Made by a program: the position numbers and the translations under genes
Notes under the pieces: generated by a model
Seen by the model: only the letters and a program-made list of their open reading frames with translations
Database searches by the model: none
What the model was told of the DNA's origin: nothing
DNA from: Nocardiopsis ganjiahuensis DSM 45031
GTDB taxonomy: Bacteria; Actinomycetota; Actinomycetes; Streptosporangiales; Streptosporangiaceae
Assembly (NCBI RefSeq): GCF_000341085.1
Contig: NZ_ANBA01000025.1
Span: 1 to 57,018 of the forward strand
Direction: 5' to 3'
Length of the DNA stretch: 57,018 nucleotides
Shown: one piece after another, positions 8,817-18,165 of the stretch
Position numbering within the stretch: position 1 is the stretch's first letter
Layout: each line of letters starts with the position of its first letter

Positions 8817-10637
8817 ATGGACCGTCGTGCAGCGTTGGAGTCCCATGTTCGCTCGATGCCCCCGGAGCGGGTCGCCGACCTTCTCGCCACCTTCTCGGAA
8901 GGGGTGGTCAGGTATCCCCGGGCCACGCCGGAGACCGTCCTGTACCTGCTGCCGCTCCTGGTCTACCGCCGCAGAGCCTTCGAGCGGCTCACCCTCGCCC
9001 ACCACCAGATGATCTACGCGGCGGTCGGTCTGGCCGAGGACCGGAACGACCTGCTCGCGGTCCACGGTGAGTACGAGGTCGTCCGGGTGCCGGGCGGTCG
9101 GGTGGTGCTCAACCGAGGGGAACTGGGCCCGGTGGACCACGAGGAACTGCTGGCCAAGGTGGACGCCGAACGCCCGGGGCTGGCCCGGGTCCGGGCGGAG
9201 GAGACCATCGCCGAGCTGGTCGACCTGGTCCTGCTGTGGCCGGACGGGCAGGGCGGCTACCACCTGCTCGACGACGCCCGCTACCAGTTCGGCCTCCCCC
9301 AGGACCCGCCCTCGGTCGAAGCGGGGCTGGGTGAGCTCGACCTCCCGGGGATCCGCAGGATGGCCCTGGCCCTGGGGATGGACCCCACCAGGGAGCGGCG
9401 GACCCTGACCGACGACATCGAGAGGGTCCTCACCAGCCCCGAACGGGTGCGGAGCCTGGTCCGCGGGGCCCAGCCCGACATCGTGCACCTGATCCTCGGA
9501 CACGCGTTCCTGGGCACGGAGGTCGACTTCTTCGACCAGGACGGCGACGGGGGCGCCTACCGGGGCAGGCTCTTCGACTTCCCGGTCGACGGGACCGGTG
9601 ACCCGGACCTGGACTGGATGATCGAGCGCGGCCTGCTGATGCCCGTGGACGCGCTCAGCCGCAGGCTCGTGGTGCCGAGGGAGGTGGCGCTGGCGATCCG
9701 GCGCTCCCACCCCTGGCCGTTCAGCCCGGCCCCTCAGCCGGTGGTGGGCGTGCCGGTGGACCGGATGATGTCCGGCGGCGGAGCCGACGTGGCCGAAGGT
9801 GCGCGGCGGGCCCTGACCGGCCTGGCCGGGGCCGACACCCGGCTGCTGGCCGCGGTCGCCGAGCGCCCCCCGCGTCTGCGCAAGGACGGGCAGCTCATGA
9901 AGCGCGAGCGCCGGCGGCTCACCAAGGCGGCCGGCGGGGAGGAGGACCTGGCCCGGATCTGGGTGGAGGCCGGTGCGGTCCTCGGCTTCCTGACCGCCGA
10001 GGACAGCCGGGTCGTGCTCTCGGAGCAGGCCGTGGCCTGGCAGGACACCGACACCGAGGTCAGGCTGGCCTCGCTGGCCGAGGCCTGGGCGGGGACGGAG
10101 GACACGGCGCTGTGGTGGCCCGCCCCCGAGAGTCCCCCCGCCTCCCGGGACAGGGAACAGGCCGGGCAGGCCCGGGTGCGCTGGGGGCTGGCCTGCGCGC
10201 TGAACGACCTGCCCTGGGGGACCAGCACCGGGGTGGCGGGCGAGCGTCTGCTGGCGGAGCGGTCCGAGGGGCGGGACCTGCGGACCGGGGCGCGCTGGCT
10301 GGTCGCGGCCGCCACCTGGTACCAGCCTTCGACGGAGACCGAACCGGACACGGAGGGCCGGGTCCTGCGGGCGCTGCGCGAGGCGGAGCTGCTGGGGCTG
10401 GTCTTCGGCGGGGTGACCACCGAGTTCGGCCGCGCGCTGTCGGCGCGCTGCAGACAGGCCTGGGACGTCTGGGCGCGCGGCGCCTCGGGAACGGTGCCGG
10501 CGGTGCGGAGCACCCTGGGACTGGCGCCGTCGGGCGACGAGCGGGAGGAGGGGGTCGGTGTCGTGGGCCCCGAGGAGGCCCGGCACCGGGAGCTGTGCGA
10601 GGTGGCCCGCAGGCTCTTCGGGGAGGAGTGGGCCTAG
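8817..10637 (+). CDS. Uncharacterised 606-residue protein, possibly helicase-associated/winged-helix type
   Basis: I cannot assign it firmly. The N-terminal quarter is helical (PPERVADLLATFSEGVVRY, LTLAHHQMIYAAVGLA), followed by a short strand-turn region (VVRVPGGRVVLNRGELGP), and repeated ELDLPGIRRMALALGM / DDIERVL helical units. The last third has a segment like a winged helix (RVLRALREAELLGLVFGGVTTEFGRAL). This layout recalls actinobacterial helicase-associated-domain proteins, which lack helicase motifs; here too there is no Walker A. It is divergent from copy 1 of the expanded family, from which it is separated by about 280 bases, and may be functionally linked. Short terminal helix RHRELCEVARRLFGEEWA. 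Confidence 0.65.
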   Translation: MDRRAALESHVRSMPPERVADLLATFSEGVVRYPRATPETVLYLLPLLVYRRRAFERLTLAHHQMIYAAVGLAEDRNDLLAVHGEYEVVRVPGGRVVLNRGELGPVDHEELLAKVDAERPGLARVRAEETIAELVDLVLLWPDGQGGYHLLDDARYQFGLPQDPPSVEAGLGELDLPGIRRMALALGMDPTRERRTLTDDIERVLTSPERVRSLVRGAQPDIVHLILGHAFLGTEVDFFDQDGDGGAYRGRLFDFPVDGTGDPDLDWMIERGLLMPVDALSRRLVVPREVALAIRRSHPWPFSPAPQPVVGVPVDRMMSGGGADVAEGARRALTGLAGADTRLLAAVAERPPRLRKDGQLMKRERRRLTKAAGGEEDLARIWVEAGAVLGFLTAEDSRVVLSEQAVAWQDTDTEVRLASLAEAWAGTEDTALWWPAPESPPASRDREQAGQARVRWGLACALNDLPWGTSTGVAGERLLAERSEGRDLRTGARWLVAAATWYQPSTETEPDTEGRVLRALREAELLGLVFGGVTTEFGRALSARCRQAWDVWARGASGTVPAVRSTLGLAPSGDEREEGVGVVGPEEARHRELCEVARRLFGEEWA

Positions 10638-11068
10638 AGAGGGTTCCGCGGACGGCGGGCATGATCATCCTCACCGTGATTCCCGGGTGTCCCGGGGTGT
10701 GGATCCGGGTGGAGCGGGTAATCTTCGGCGGCGCGGAGTGTGGCTGACGGAACGTGAACGCGCCAACGGCAGTGCTTCCCGGCCCTTCCGGGGATTCCCT
10801 ACCGGGGACGGGGGTGTTTCGCGGCCTCCGGAAGCCGCTCCGGAGGTGTCGCCGCGCACCGTCCCGAGGCCGTCTCGGCGGCTTCGTGACCGTGTGTAGG
10901 ATTCCCGAGGCGTTCGCGTGAGCTGAGTCGCTTTCGCACGTCATCCACCTCCCAGCAACAACCCCTGTGTATCCGTGTGCCCTGTTCGGGACCGCGCGCC
11001 CGCCAGGGGAGCACAAGCATGCCCCTGCACGCCCCTGAGCGCCCGCGGGACCGTATTGAGAGGTAGAT
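10638..11068 (+). other. Long leader/intergenic region before the glutamate symporter gene
   Basis: No gene is seen. Features: CCCGGG-TGT-CCCGGG (10682-10696), a possible terminator for the upstream gene; a perfect 8-base inverted repeat CCTCCGGA/TCCGGAGG with 6-base loop (10825-10846); and a -10-like TAGGAT near 10897, which would give an untranslated leader of about 160 bases. I recognise no known riboswitch in it. Confidence 0.45.
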
Positions 11069-12547
11069 ATGTCCCCTGACACCGTAGGCCTCGCACTCCT
11101 CCTCCTGGGGGTGTTGCTGCTGATCTCCAAGCTCGTCCGGGTCAAGTGGAAGCTGACCCAGAGGCTCTACCTGCCGAGCTCGATCATCGGCGGCGGTATC
11201 GCGCTGCTGCTCGGCCCCGACCTCTTCGGCCGGGCCATGGAGCTGCTCGCCGACCGGGGCATCGCGGTGGAGTTCGCCGAGCGCGCGGCCGAGGGCGGGC
11301 TCTTCGGGGTGAACGTCATGTCGGTCTGGTCCGCCCTGCCCGGTCTGCTCATCTCGGTGGTCTTCGCCAGCCTCTTCCTGGGCAAACGCATGCCCAAGCT
11401 GCGTGAGGCGGTCGACCTGGCCGGACCCAACCTGTCCTTCGGCATCACCGTGGCCAGCGGCCAGTACGTCATCGGTCTGCTGTTGGCCCTGCTGGTCCTG
11501 GCGCCCTTCTTCGACATCCCGGTGATCTCGGGCGCGCTGATCGAGATCGGTTTCCTCGGAGGACACGGCACCGCAGCCGGTCTGGGCACCACCTTCGAAC
11601 AGGTGGGCTGGGCCGAGGGCCAGGACCTGGCCCTGGGCATGGCCACCGTCGGGCTGCTCTCCGGGGTGATCATCGGCATCACCCTCATCAACTGGGGCGC
11701 GCGCCGGGGCAAGACCAGCGTGATCAGTGCCGACGGCAAGCGCACCGACCGTGAGCAGGCCGGCCTGATCGAGCGCGAGAACCGCACCGCGGGGTCGACC
11801 ATGACGGTCCACCCCTCGTCCATGGACCCGCTGACCCTGCACTTCGGCCTCGTGGCCCTCGCCGTGATCATCGGCCAGCTCCTGCTGTCGGCCCTGCAGT
11901 GGGTCGAGCAGGCCGTGTGGGCCGACGCCATCGAGGTCATGGCCTACGTGCCGCTCTTCCCGCTGGCGATGATCGGCGGCATCGTCGTGCAGATGTTCAT
12001 CGACCGGTTCGACAAGAACCACATCGTCGACGAGCAGTCGGTGGAGCGCATCCAGGGGATGTCCCTGGACGTGCTCATCATCGCCGCCATGGCGACCCTG
12101 TCCCTCCAGGCCATCGCCGACAACATCGCCGCGTTCGCGATCCTGTCCGTGGCGGGCGTCCTGTGGTGCCTGTTCGCCTTCCTCTTCCTGGCGCCGCGGA
12201 TCATGCCGGACTTCTGGTTCGAGCGCGGCATCGGCGAGTTCGGCCAGTCGCTGGGCGTCACCGCCACCGGCATGGTGCTCATGCGTGTGGTGGACCCGGA
12301 GGTCAAGACGCCCGCCTACCCGGCGTTCGGGTACAAGCAGCTGGTCTTCGAGCCGTTCTTCGGCGGCGGCCTGGTCACCGCCGCGGCGATCCCGCTGATC
12401 GTCAGCCCGCTGATCGGTCCGTGGGCCTTCCTGGCCATCATGGCCGCGACGATGGGCGCCTCACTGTTCTTCGGCCTGGTCGTGCTCCGGCGCAGGCGGC
12501 GCAGGACGGAGCAGCGGGCCGGACGGGAAAGCACTCCGCTGAACTGA
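11069..12547 (+). CDS. Sodium/glutamate symporter (GltS family)
   Basis: A 492-residue integral membrane protein with about ten to twelve predicted helices arranged as two repeats. The family hallmarks are the glycine-rich GFLGGHGTAAGLG in the first half and FEPFFGGGLVTAAAIP in the second, both thought to line the substrate and sodium site of GltS. The central cytoplasmic loop (about residues 205-255, charged, RTDREQAGLIERENR) is longer than in E. coli GltS. Imports glutamate with sodium across the cytoplasmic membrane. The ATG has GAGAGG five bases upstream. It stands alone, with a long leader that may carry control elements. Confidence 0.88.
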   Translation: MSPDTVGLALLLLGVLLLISKLVRVKWKLTQRLYLPSSIIGGGIALLLGPDLFGRAMELLADRGIAVEFAERAAEGGLFGVNVMSVWSALPGLLISVVFASLFLGKRMPKLREAVDLAGPNLSFGITVASGQYVIGLLLALLVLAPFFDIPVISGALIEIGFLGGHGTAAGLGTTFEQVGWAEGQDLALGMATVGLLSGVIIGITLINWGARRGKTSVISADGKRTDREQAGLIERENRTAGSTMTVHPSSMDPLTLHFGLVALAVIIGQLLLSALQWVEQAVWADAIEVMAYVPLFPLAMIGGIVVQMFIDRFDKNHIVDEQSVERIQGMSLDVLIIAAMATLSLQAIADNIAAFAILSVAGVLWCLFAFLFLAPRIMPDFWFERGIGEFGQSLGVTATGMVLMRVVDPEVKTPAYPAFGYKQLVFEPFFGGGLVTAAAIPLIVSPLIGPWAFLAIMAATMGASLFFGLVVLRRRRRRTEQRAGRESTPLN

Positions 12548-12621
12548 CGGGGCCCACCGGCCCGACAGGCCCCGGCGGTCCGACGGGTGGACGGCACCCG
12601 CGGGAGCGGAGGAGGGCGCGG

Positions 12622-14007
12622 TCAGGGCGGGGGCGGCGCGTGGGACTCGGCCGCGCGGGCCCTGGCCGCGATCGACGGGTCCGGGTGGTGCCGCCCCAGG
12701 ACCCGCAGGACCTCACGGGTGTCGGGGTGCTCGGGGTCCCAGAGCCGGGCGACGTCAGCGAGCAGGAACCGGTCGATGCCCTCGGCCGCCTCGGAGACCA
12801 GGAACGACTTCAGCCCGGTCTCACCCAGGCAGGTGGCGGCCGCGAACATGTCGATGGCGGTCCAGTGGCCGAACGCGGCGGTCAGTCGCGCGCGTTCGGG
12901 CTCGGAGAGCATCCGTGAGGCCAACAGGACCACCGAGGCCAGACTGGCCACGGTCGGGTCCTCGCTACGGAGCAGGGCGTACAGTTCGGGCTCGATCCGC
13001 GAACTGATGCTGCCCAGTGCCATGGTGGCGTTCCACCGGCGCAGGGCCAGCCCGGGCCCGGACGAGACCGCGACGATCTCCCGCAGGGCGCGGTCCGGGG
13101 CGCGCGCGTCCAACCAGGCGGTGAGCGCGACGAGCTGGCCGTCGGGGGAGAAGTCGGCCAGGGCGTCGAGGAACTCGTCCGCCGCGAGCCGGACGAACTC
13201 CTCGGTCAGGGGCGCGGGCTGCTCCTCGGCCAGGAGGATCTGGCGGATACCGAAACGGCCCAGGTCGGTGAGTTGCACCCAGGCCGGTCCGGGGCGGTGG
13301 CTGTGCGCTCCGGCGTGGTCGGGCCAGGGGCCGTGCCAGCCCATCGAGATCGCCCCGGCGTCCCTGAGCTGCCACAGCGCCCGGGTCAGCAGAACGGTGC
13401 TCCAGGCCGCGCAGCGGGACGGCAGGTAGTGGGTCTCGCGGGCGGGCAGGACCTCCTGGGTGACCAGCCGCAGGGGGACGCGGGCTCCGTTGGGGGACTC
13501 GTAGAGGCGGCCGAGCACCGTGTGGGGTTCGAGCCCGGCGGTGTCGCGCAGCGCGCGTTCGACACTCACGTGGAAGGCGAGGGTCCACCAGCGCAGGACC
13601 CGGCCGGCGGAGCCGAGCCACCGCTCCAGTTCCGGGGCGGGGCGGGCCTGACCGGTCTCGCACTCGATCATGCCCACGTGCCGGGCGGTGCGCCAGACGG
13701 TGAGGAACTCCTCGGCCTGGGAGACCGAGGTGATCTCCTCGGCCCAGGCCTCACGCCGTTCCCGGTCCCGGCACAGGGAGCGCGGCCACAGCCCGAACCT
13801 CCTGATCGCCGAGCGGACGTCGTTCAGGTCCGGTACGCCTTCCACGTCCACCGGGGTGACCGGGCCGCACCAGCGGGCGAGGTCCACGGCGGTGCGCATC
13901 AGGTGGCAGGACAGGGCTCTGCGGGCGAGTTCCTCGGTGGGCAGCAGGGACACCGGTCGGGCCGCGAACCGGCGGTGGGACGGCGCCTCCGAATGGTGGG
14001 ATGACAT
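12622..14007 (-). CDS. Large uncharacterised protein, expanded winged-helix/HEAT-like family (copy 2)
   Basis: Paralogue of the 7149-8537 gene and nearly the same length (461 residues from ATG 14007). Aligned blocks: AARPVSLLPTEELARRAL, LARWCGPVTPVDVEGVPDLND, IRRFGLWPRSL, the winged-helix-like segment ALWQLRDAGAISM ... VQLTDLGRFGIRQILLAEE, EFLDALADF, WLDARAPDRALREI, SSGPGLALRRW, ASLASVVLLASRML, and the C-terminal GRHHPDPSIAARARAAE. The in-frame extension to 14091 is less conserved and was left out. Convergent with gltS, 74 bases apart. No enzyme motif seen. Confidence 0.75.
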   Translation of the reverse strand: MSSHHSEAPSHRRFAARPVSLLPTEELARRALSCHLMRTAVDLARWCGPVTPVDVEGVPDLNDVRSAIRRFGLWPRSLCRDRERREAWAEEITSVSQAEEFLTVWRTARHVGMIECETGQARPAPELERWLGSAGRVLRWWTLAFHVSVERALRDTAGLEPHTVLGRLYESPNGARVPLRLVTQEVLPARETHYLPSRCAAWSTVLLTRALWQLRDAGAISMGWHGPWPDHAGAHSHRPGPAWVQLTDLGRFGIRQILLAEEQPAPLTEEFVRLAADEFLDALADFSPDGQLVALTAWLDARAPDRALREIVAVSSGPGLALRRWNATMALGSISSRIEPELYALLRSEDPTVASLASVVLLASRMLSEPERARLTAAFGHWTAIDMFAAATCLGETGLKSFLVSEAAEGIDRFLLADVARLWDPEHPDTREVLRVLGRHHPDPSIAARARAAESHAPPPP

Positions 14008-14287
14008 CTGTGCCCCCGGGTTTCTCCTCGCGTCGAGTCTCCCTCCCTTGTACAGCGAGTGCGCGGGGCTGTGGTGCGGTTTCGGGGACATCGTGGGAAG
14101 AACGCCGCCGAAAGGGGTTTTCGGGCGCCGGACGAAGCTGTGCCAGCGGCGGAAAAACCTGGATTCGGGTGCTGTTACTGATATGTCCGTGACCCCGCTT
14201 CCTGGATTCCCGGAAAGCTTGGGGGCGGATTCGGAGAATCCCGGAGAGTCAGCGGCTGGGAGACCGGGTGGAGGGCCTGTCGAGGGT

Positions 14288-15025
14288 CTAGCGCAGGTGG
14301 GAGGCGCCGTTCAGGTCCAGGACCGCTCCCGAGGACCACGCGGCCTCGGGCGAGGCGAGGTAGCGGACGGCCGAGGCGATCTCCTCGGGTGCGGCCACCC
14401 GGCCGAACGGGCTCTGCGCGCGGACCTCGTCGGTGAGCCGCTCGGACACGCGCTCGGTCTCCACGAACCCGGGGGCCACGGAGGCCACCGTGATGCCGTG
14501 CGGGGCCAGGGCCACCGCCAGCGACTGGCCGAGCGAGTGCAGGGCGGCCTTGCTGGCCCCGTAGGCGGGGTGGTCCGGTTCGCCCTTGAAGGCGCCGCGG
14601 GAGCCGACGTTGACGATGTGCCCCCTGGTGCCCCGGTCGATCATGTGCCGGGCCGCGAGGTAGGAGACGTCGGCCGCCCCGAACACGTTGACGTCCACGG
14701 TCTCGCGCCAGGCCGCCTGCCAGTCCTCGTAGGAGGTGTCGGCGATCGGGTGGGGGAGGTTGACCGCCGCGTTGTTCACCAGCACGTCCACACCGCCCAG
14801 GCCCTCGACCGCCTGCCCGACCAGTGCGGCCGCGGCGTCGGGGTCGCGCAGGTCGGCCCCGACCAGCAGGTGCCCCTCACCGGGCAGTCCTGCCAGGGTG
14901 GCCTCCGCCTCGGCCCGGCGGCTGCCGTAGTGCACGGCGACCCGGTCACCCGCCTCGGCGAAGGCGGTCGCGACCGCCCGCCCGATCCCCCGGGCGGCAC
15001 CGGTGACCAGCACGTTGCGACTCAT
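14288..15025 (-). CDS. SDR-family oxidoreductase
   Basis: A classical short-chain dehydrogenase/reductase of 245 residues: cofactor motif TGAARGIG at 8-15, NNAA at 84-87, catalytic Ser142, Tyr155 and Lys159 (YGASK), and PGFVETE after the active site. After the second strand the sequence is HYGSRRAEA, the type of loop that often binds the NADP phosphate through arginines, so NADP(H) is the likelier cofactor. It resembles FabG/3-oxoacyl reductase or glucose-dehydrogenase-like SDRs; the substrate cannot be inferred. GAGAGG lies seven bases before the ATG. The gene appears to be monocistronic. Confidence 0.9.
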   Translation of the reverse strand: MSRNVLVTGAARGIGRAVATAFAEAGDRVAVHYGSRRAEAEATLAGLPGEGHLLVGADLRDPDAAAALVGQAVEGLGGVDVLVNNAAVNLPHPIADTSYEDWQAAWRETVDVNVFGAADVSYLAARHMIDRGTRGHIVNVGSRGAFKGEPDHPAYGASKAALHSLGQSLAVALAPHGITVASVAPGFVETERVSERLTDEVRAQSPFGRVAAPEEIASAVRYLASPEAAWSSGAVLDLNGASHLR

Positions 15026-15275
15026 GAAGTGACCTCTCGACGGTGTGACGGCGGTTCGAGGCTACCGGTCCGGGCCCCGGCTCCGGACGCCCCGGGCGGC
15101 TCCAGGGACGGCTTAACCGGGGCCCGGCGCGCCCCTGGGACGGCCCCGCGGCGGCTTCGGCCCGCTCCCGGTACGGTCATGTTCCGTATCGTCCGCAGAA
15201 CCAACCGGCGGCCGGTGGCTTCTCAACACCGACGGGCGCCGGGAGGACGTATGTGGGAAGGAAGGGCGTTCCGAG

Positions 15276-16502
15276 GTGGAGGATCGGTGGGACCCGGTGG
15301 CGGGGTCCGGTGGCGGTGAGGCCGCGCGCGTCCGGCTCGACGACGGCCAGGAGGCCGAGGTCTCGTCCGGGACGATGGCCGCCGTGGCGCGGGCGCGCCC
15401 GGGGGAGGACCGGCCGGACCTGTTCGCCCTGGACCCCGGACTGCCGGACAGGACGGTGTCGGATCTGGTCGCGGGTGGACTCGCCGGATACGACGAGGAG
15501 GCCGACGGCTGGTGCCTCACCCCGGCGGGTGTGCGGCTGCGCTCGGCGCTGGTCCTCGACGCGGGCAGGCACCACGCCGAACCACGGGGCATCAGTGCGC
15601 ACCCCGAACTCGGCGAGGACGACCGCGAGCGCCTGAAGGAGTCCCTGGCCAGGGAGAGCCGGGATCCCGGGGGCGTGCAGCCCGGTGAACTGGCTCCGGA
15701 GCACGACCCGGCACCGCGCTCGGTCCTGGAGTCCTCCGGAGCCCTGATGGTCCTCCTGATGAGTCTGGCGGGCGTGCTGGCCCTGCTGTTCTTCAACGCC
15801 CCGGACGCCTTCGGACTCCTGTTGGTGCCCGGCGTGCTCATGGGCGGGGCCGCCCTGTACAGCCTGCAGCGCCTGCGCCGGGTCCGGGCCGCGGAGGCGG
15901 AAGGGATCGGCGAACCCGACGCCGTCGAGGAGCTCCAGGGACTCTTCGTCACCGGTGACATGCTCGACGCCCCGGCCCGCCGGATGCTCGGCCGGGCGCA
16001 GCGGGCGGTGGACTTCGTGCTGGACTCCGCGCTGCACCAGCGCGGCCTGCTGCTCGACGAGGTGCGCAACCGCGTCGTGCTCGCCGACATCGAGTGGGCG
16101 GTGGCCCAGGGCCTGCTCCGGCAGTCCCGGACCCGGCAGCGGATCGAGACCATGCCCCTGACCGGCGAGCGCAGCCGCCAGGCGGCCGAACGAGCCCGCG
16201 CCGCCCTCCACGAGGACGTCGCCGAGGTCGAACGGCGGATCCGGTCCCTGGAGGACTACGCGCACCGGGTGCGCGCCGCCGAACTGGAGGACCAGGACCG
16301 CCGCAGCGCGGCCGAACTCGACGCGATCGCCGACCGCACCGCGGAGGCGGGGGCGGCCCACCCGCACCAGCAGGAGGCTCTCTCCCACCTCGTGCAGGCC
16401 CAGGAACTGGCTCTTCGCATGGCGGCCCTCACCGACGGAGACGACGACCCGGACAGCACCGGTGAGCGCGGTCCGCTCAGGGCGCCGCCCCCGCCGGGCT
16501 GA
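15276..16502 (+). CDS. Membrane-anchored protein with C-terminal coiled coil, function unknown
   Basis: A 408-residue protein starting at GTG. The N-terminal part (about 1-140) is soluble and resembles a small winged-helix module (TVSDLVAGGLAGYDEEADGWCLTPAGVRLR). Two close hydrophobic helices follow at about 152-190 (LMVLLMSLAGVLALLFF and LLLVPGVLMGGAALYSL). The remainder is charged and helical, with a long predicted coiled coil (about 305-385, RARAALHEDVAEVERRIRSLEDY). The tail is Pro-rich. I do not recognise a family with confidence. Its 3' end overlaps the convergent gene at 16477 by 26 bases. Confidence 0.6.
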   Translation: MEDRWDPVAGSGGGEAARVRLDDGQEAEVSSGTMAAVARARPGEDRPDLFALDPGLPDRTVSDLVAGGLAGYDEEADGWCLTPAGVRLRSALVLDAGRHHAEPRGISAHPELGEDDRERLKESLARESRDPGGVQPGELAPEHDPAPRSVLESSGALMVLLMSLAGVLALLFFNAPDAFGLLLVPGVLMGGAALYSLQRLRRVRAAEAEGIGEPDAVEELQGLFVTGDMLDAPARRMLGRAQRAVDFVLDSALHQRGLLLDEVRNRVVLADIEWAVAQGLLRQSRTRQRIETMPLTGERSRQAAERARAALHEDVAEVERRIRSLEDYAHRVRAAELEDQDRRSAAELDAIADRTAEAGAAHPHQQEALSHLVQAQELALRMAALTDGDDDPDSTGERGPLRAPPPPG

Positions 16503-18165
16503 ACCGCGCGCGTCGGGCGGCCCGCGCCGCCTCCGGGCCCAGAGCGCCGAGGGCGATCGCGTTCAGCACACTGTCGGTGGCGGGGTGGCCCGAACGCCAC
16601 ATCAGCCCCGTGACCGTCTCCGGGTCCTGCCAGAGCGGGGCGTCGGCCGGCAGGGGCGCGCCCAGCTCCACCCGCAGGGCGTAGGTGTCGAGCAGGACCA
16701 CCACCAGCTGTTCCAGTCGGATCCGGCCGGGGTCGTTGCGGGCGTGCGCGATCCACCCGCCCAGCACCGGGTGGTCGCGGTAGGCCTCGAACACCTCCCG
16801 CAGCTCGTGCTCCAGCCCGTGGAACAGCCGGAAGACGTCCACCCGCTGGCGCCAGGAGCCGAGTTCGGCGCAGACCGCCAGGAGCTCCCGGGCGGCGGTC
16901 CGGGTTCCGCGTCCGGCCATCCACCGCCGTCCCAGCGCCTCGGCGTCGACCGGCCGCCCCTCCCAGATCTGGAAGAGCAGCTCCCGCGCGCCCATGCCGC
17001 CGACCGGCGGGTAGCCGGGCAGGGAGATCCCCCAGCGCCGCCACCGGTGGGCCATGGCCTGGTCGCCCAGGGCGGTGATCCGCAGTCCCGTGTCGGGCAG
17101 CGACTCGACCGCGCCCAAGACGACGAGGGTCTCCACCGCCGCCGCGACCTCCTCTTCCGGTGAGCCCTCTCCAAGCACCGAGCCCTTCGCGGCAGGGGGA
17201 CGCGCACCCGGGGGGTCCGCGCCCGGCGCCTTCGCGTCCGGGACCCGTGTCCCCAGGCCCTCCTCCGGTCGGGGCCCCTCCGGCGAGATCGGCTCCGCCG
17301 GTGCCGCCGGCCTCGGGGACGGGACCGCCGCCGGCCACGGGGCGAGCGCCTCCACCAGGTCGGGGACGGTCCACACCCCGCCGGAGGTGAACAGCTCACC
17401 GAGCACCCTCAGACCCAGCGTGCCGTGCCCGGCCACCATCGTGGGCAGCGCCTCCGCCCAGGACCGCACGACGCGGGCGTCGTCGTCCCAGGCCCGCGCG
17501 GCGGGGCCGGGACGGACCTCGGTGTAGGTGGTGCGCAGGAACCCGGCGCGCAGCGCGGTCTCGAACAGGTGCGGGACCTCCTCCCGGGACAGGCCCAGAT
17601 GCGCGGCGGCCTCGTCCCGGTCGTGGTCGGTGAGCGCCTCGTGTTCGACCTCCCCCGCCAGGGGCAGACCGGGACTCGTCCACGCGGCCAGGCGCAGCGC
17701 CCGCTCCAGGGTCGGACAGGCGCGGGCCGCGGCGGCGGAGTGCTCGGCCGGGGCGAGGTGGACGCGCGGCAGGTCCTCGGACTCCCAGAGCTGTCCCCAC
17801 GGGTTGTGGTCGCCCGCCGGTGACCACGGCACGTGCTCCCGGGGGAGGACCTCGGCCGCCTCCACCGCGGCCCGCAGGGTTCGGGGACTCTCCGCGGGGC
17901 CGAGCAGGCCCCGCTCCACGAGGTGGTCGCACCAGGCCAGCCAGGTGCTCCGGAACCCCTCGGGGACCGAACCCTCGGCGGACAGGGCGAGGGCGACCCG
18001 GGTGACGTCGTCGCGGTCCCAGTCCCCGGGATCGGAGCGGACGGCTCCGTGGACGGTGAGCACCCGGGTGAGGAAACGCGGATCGACCGCACGGGGCGGT
18101 CGGGCGCTGCGGGCCCAGTCGAGGCAGGAACGGACGGCGTCGGCGACGGAAACGGAAACGGTCAT
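16477..18165 (-). CDS. Large uncharacterised protein, expanded winged-helix/HEAT-like family (copy 3)
   Basis: 562 residues from ATG 18165, which has GAGGA upstream. It is clearly paralogous to the 20556-21854 protein: GDW--DDV--VALAL, (S/D)TWL(A/S)WCDHLV, SPR-LRAAVE, ACPTL-RA-RLAAW, EEV--LF--A--AG--RTTY--V-PGPAA-AW. Downstream it has a winged-helix-like segment (VETLVVLGAVES ... LRITALGDQAMAHRWRRWG), then ELLFQIWEG and a WMAGRGTRTAARELL helix in the same order as the 7149 and 12622 proteins, so all four seem to share one architecture. A Pro/Gly/Ala-rich insertion of about 60 residues interrupts the winged-helix region. It ends with ARAARRARFSP. No catalytic motif. Confidence 0.7.
   Translation of the reverse strand: MTVSVSVADAVRSCLDWARSARPPRAVDPRFLTRVLTVHGAVRSDPGDWDRDDVTRVALALSAEGSVPEGFRSTWLAWCDHLVERGLLGPAESPRTLRAAVEAAEVLPREHVPWSPAGDHNPWGQLWESEDLPRVHLAPAEHSAAAARACPTLERALRLAAWTSPGLPLAGEVEHEALTDHDRDEAAAHLGLSREEVPHLFETALRAGFLRTTYTEVRPGPAARAWDDDARVVRSWAEALPTMVAGHGTLGLRVLGELFTSGGVWTVPDLVEALAPWPAAVPSPRPAAPAEPISPEGPRPEEGLGTRVPDAKAPGADPPGARPPAAKGSVLGEGSPEEEVAAAVETLVVLGAVESLPDTGLRITALGDQAMAHRWRRWGISLPGYPPVGGMGARELLFQIWEGRPVDAEALGRRWMAGRGTRTAARELLAVCAELGSWRQRVDVFRLFHGLEHELREVFEAYRDHPVLGGWIAHARNDPGRIRLEQLVVVLLDTYALRVELGAPLPADAPLWQDPETVTGLMWRSGHPATDSVLNAIALGALGPEAARAARRARFSPAGAAP

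Noticed and set aside
8724..10586. 620-residue minus-strand open frame
   Set aside because: Antisense of the 8817 gene; low-complexity His/Gln/Arg-rich translation with no motif.
10638..11068. Known riboswitch in the gltS leader
   Set aside because: Conserved cores of common classes (TPP, cobalamin, SAM, glycine, ydaO) are not recognisable.
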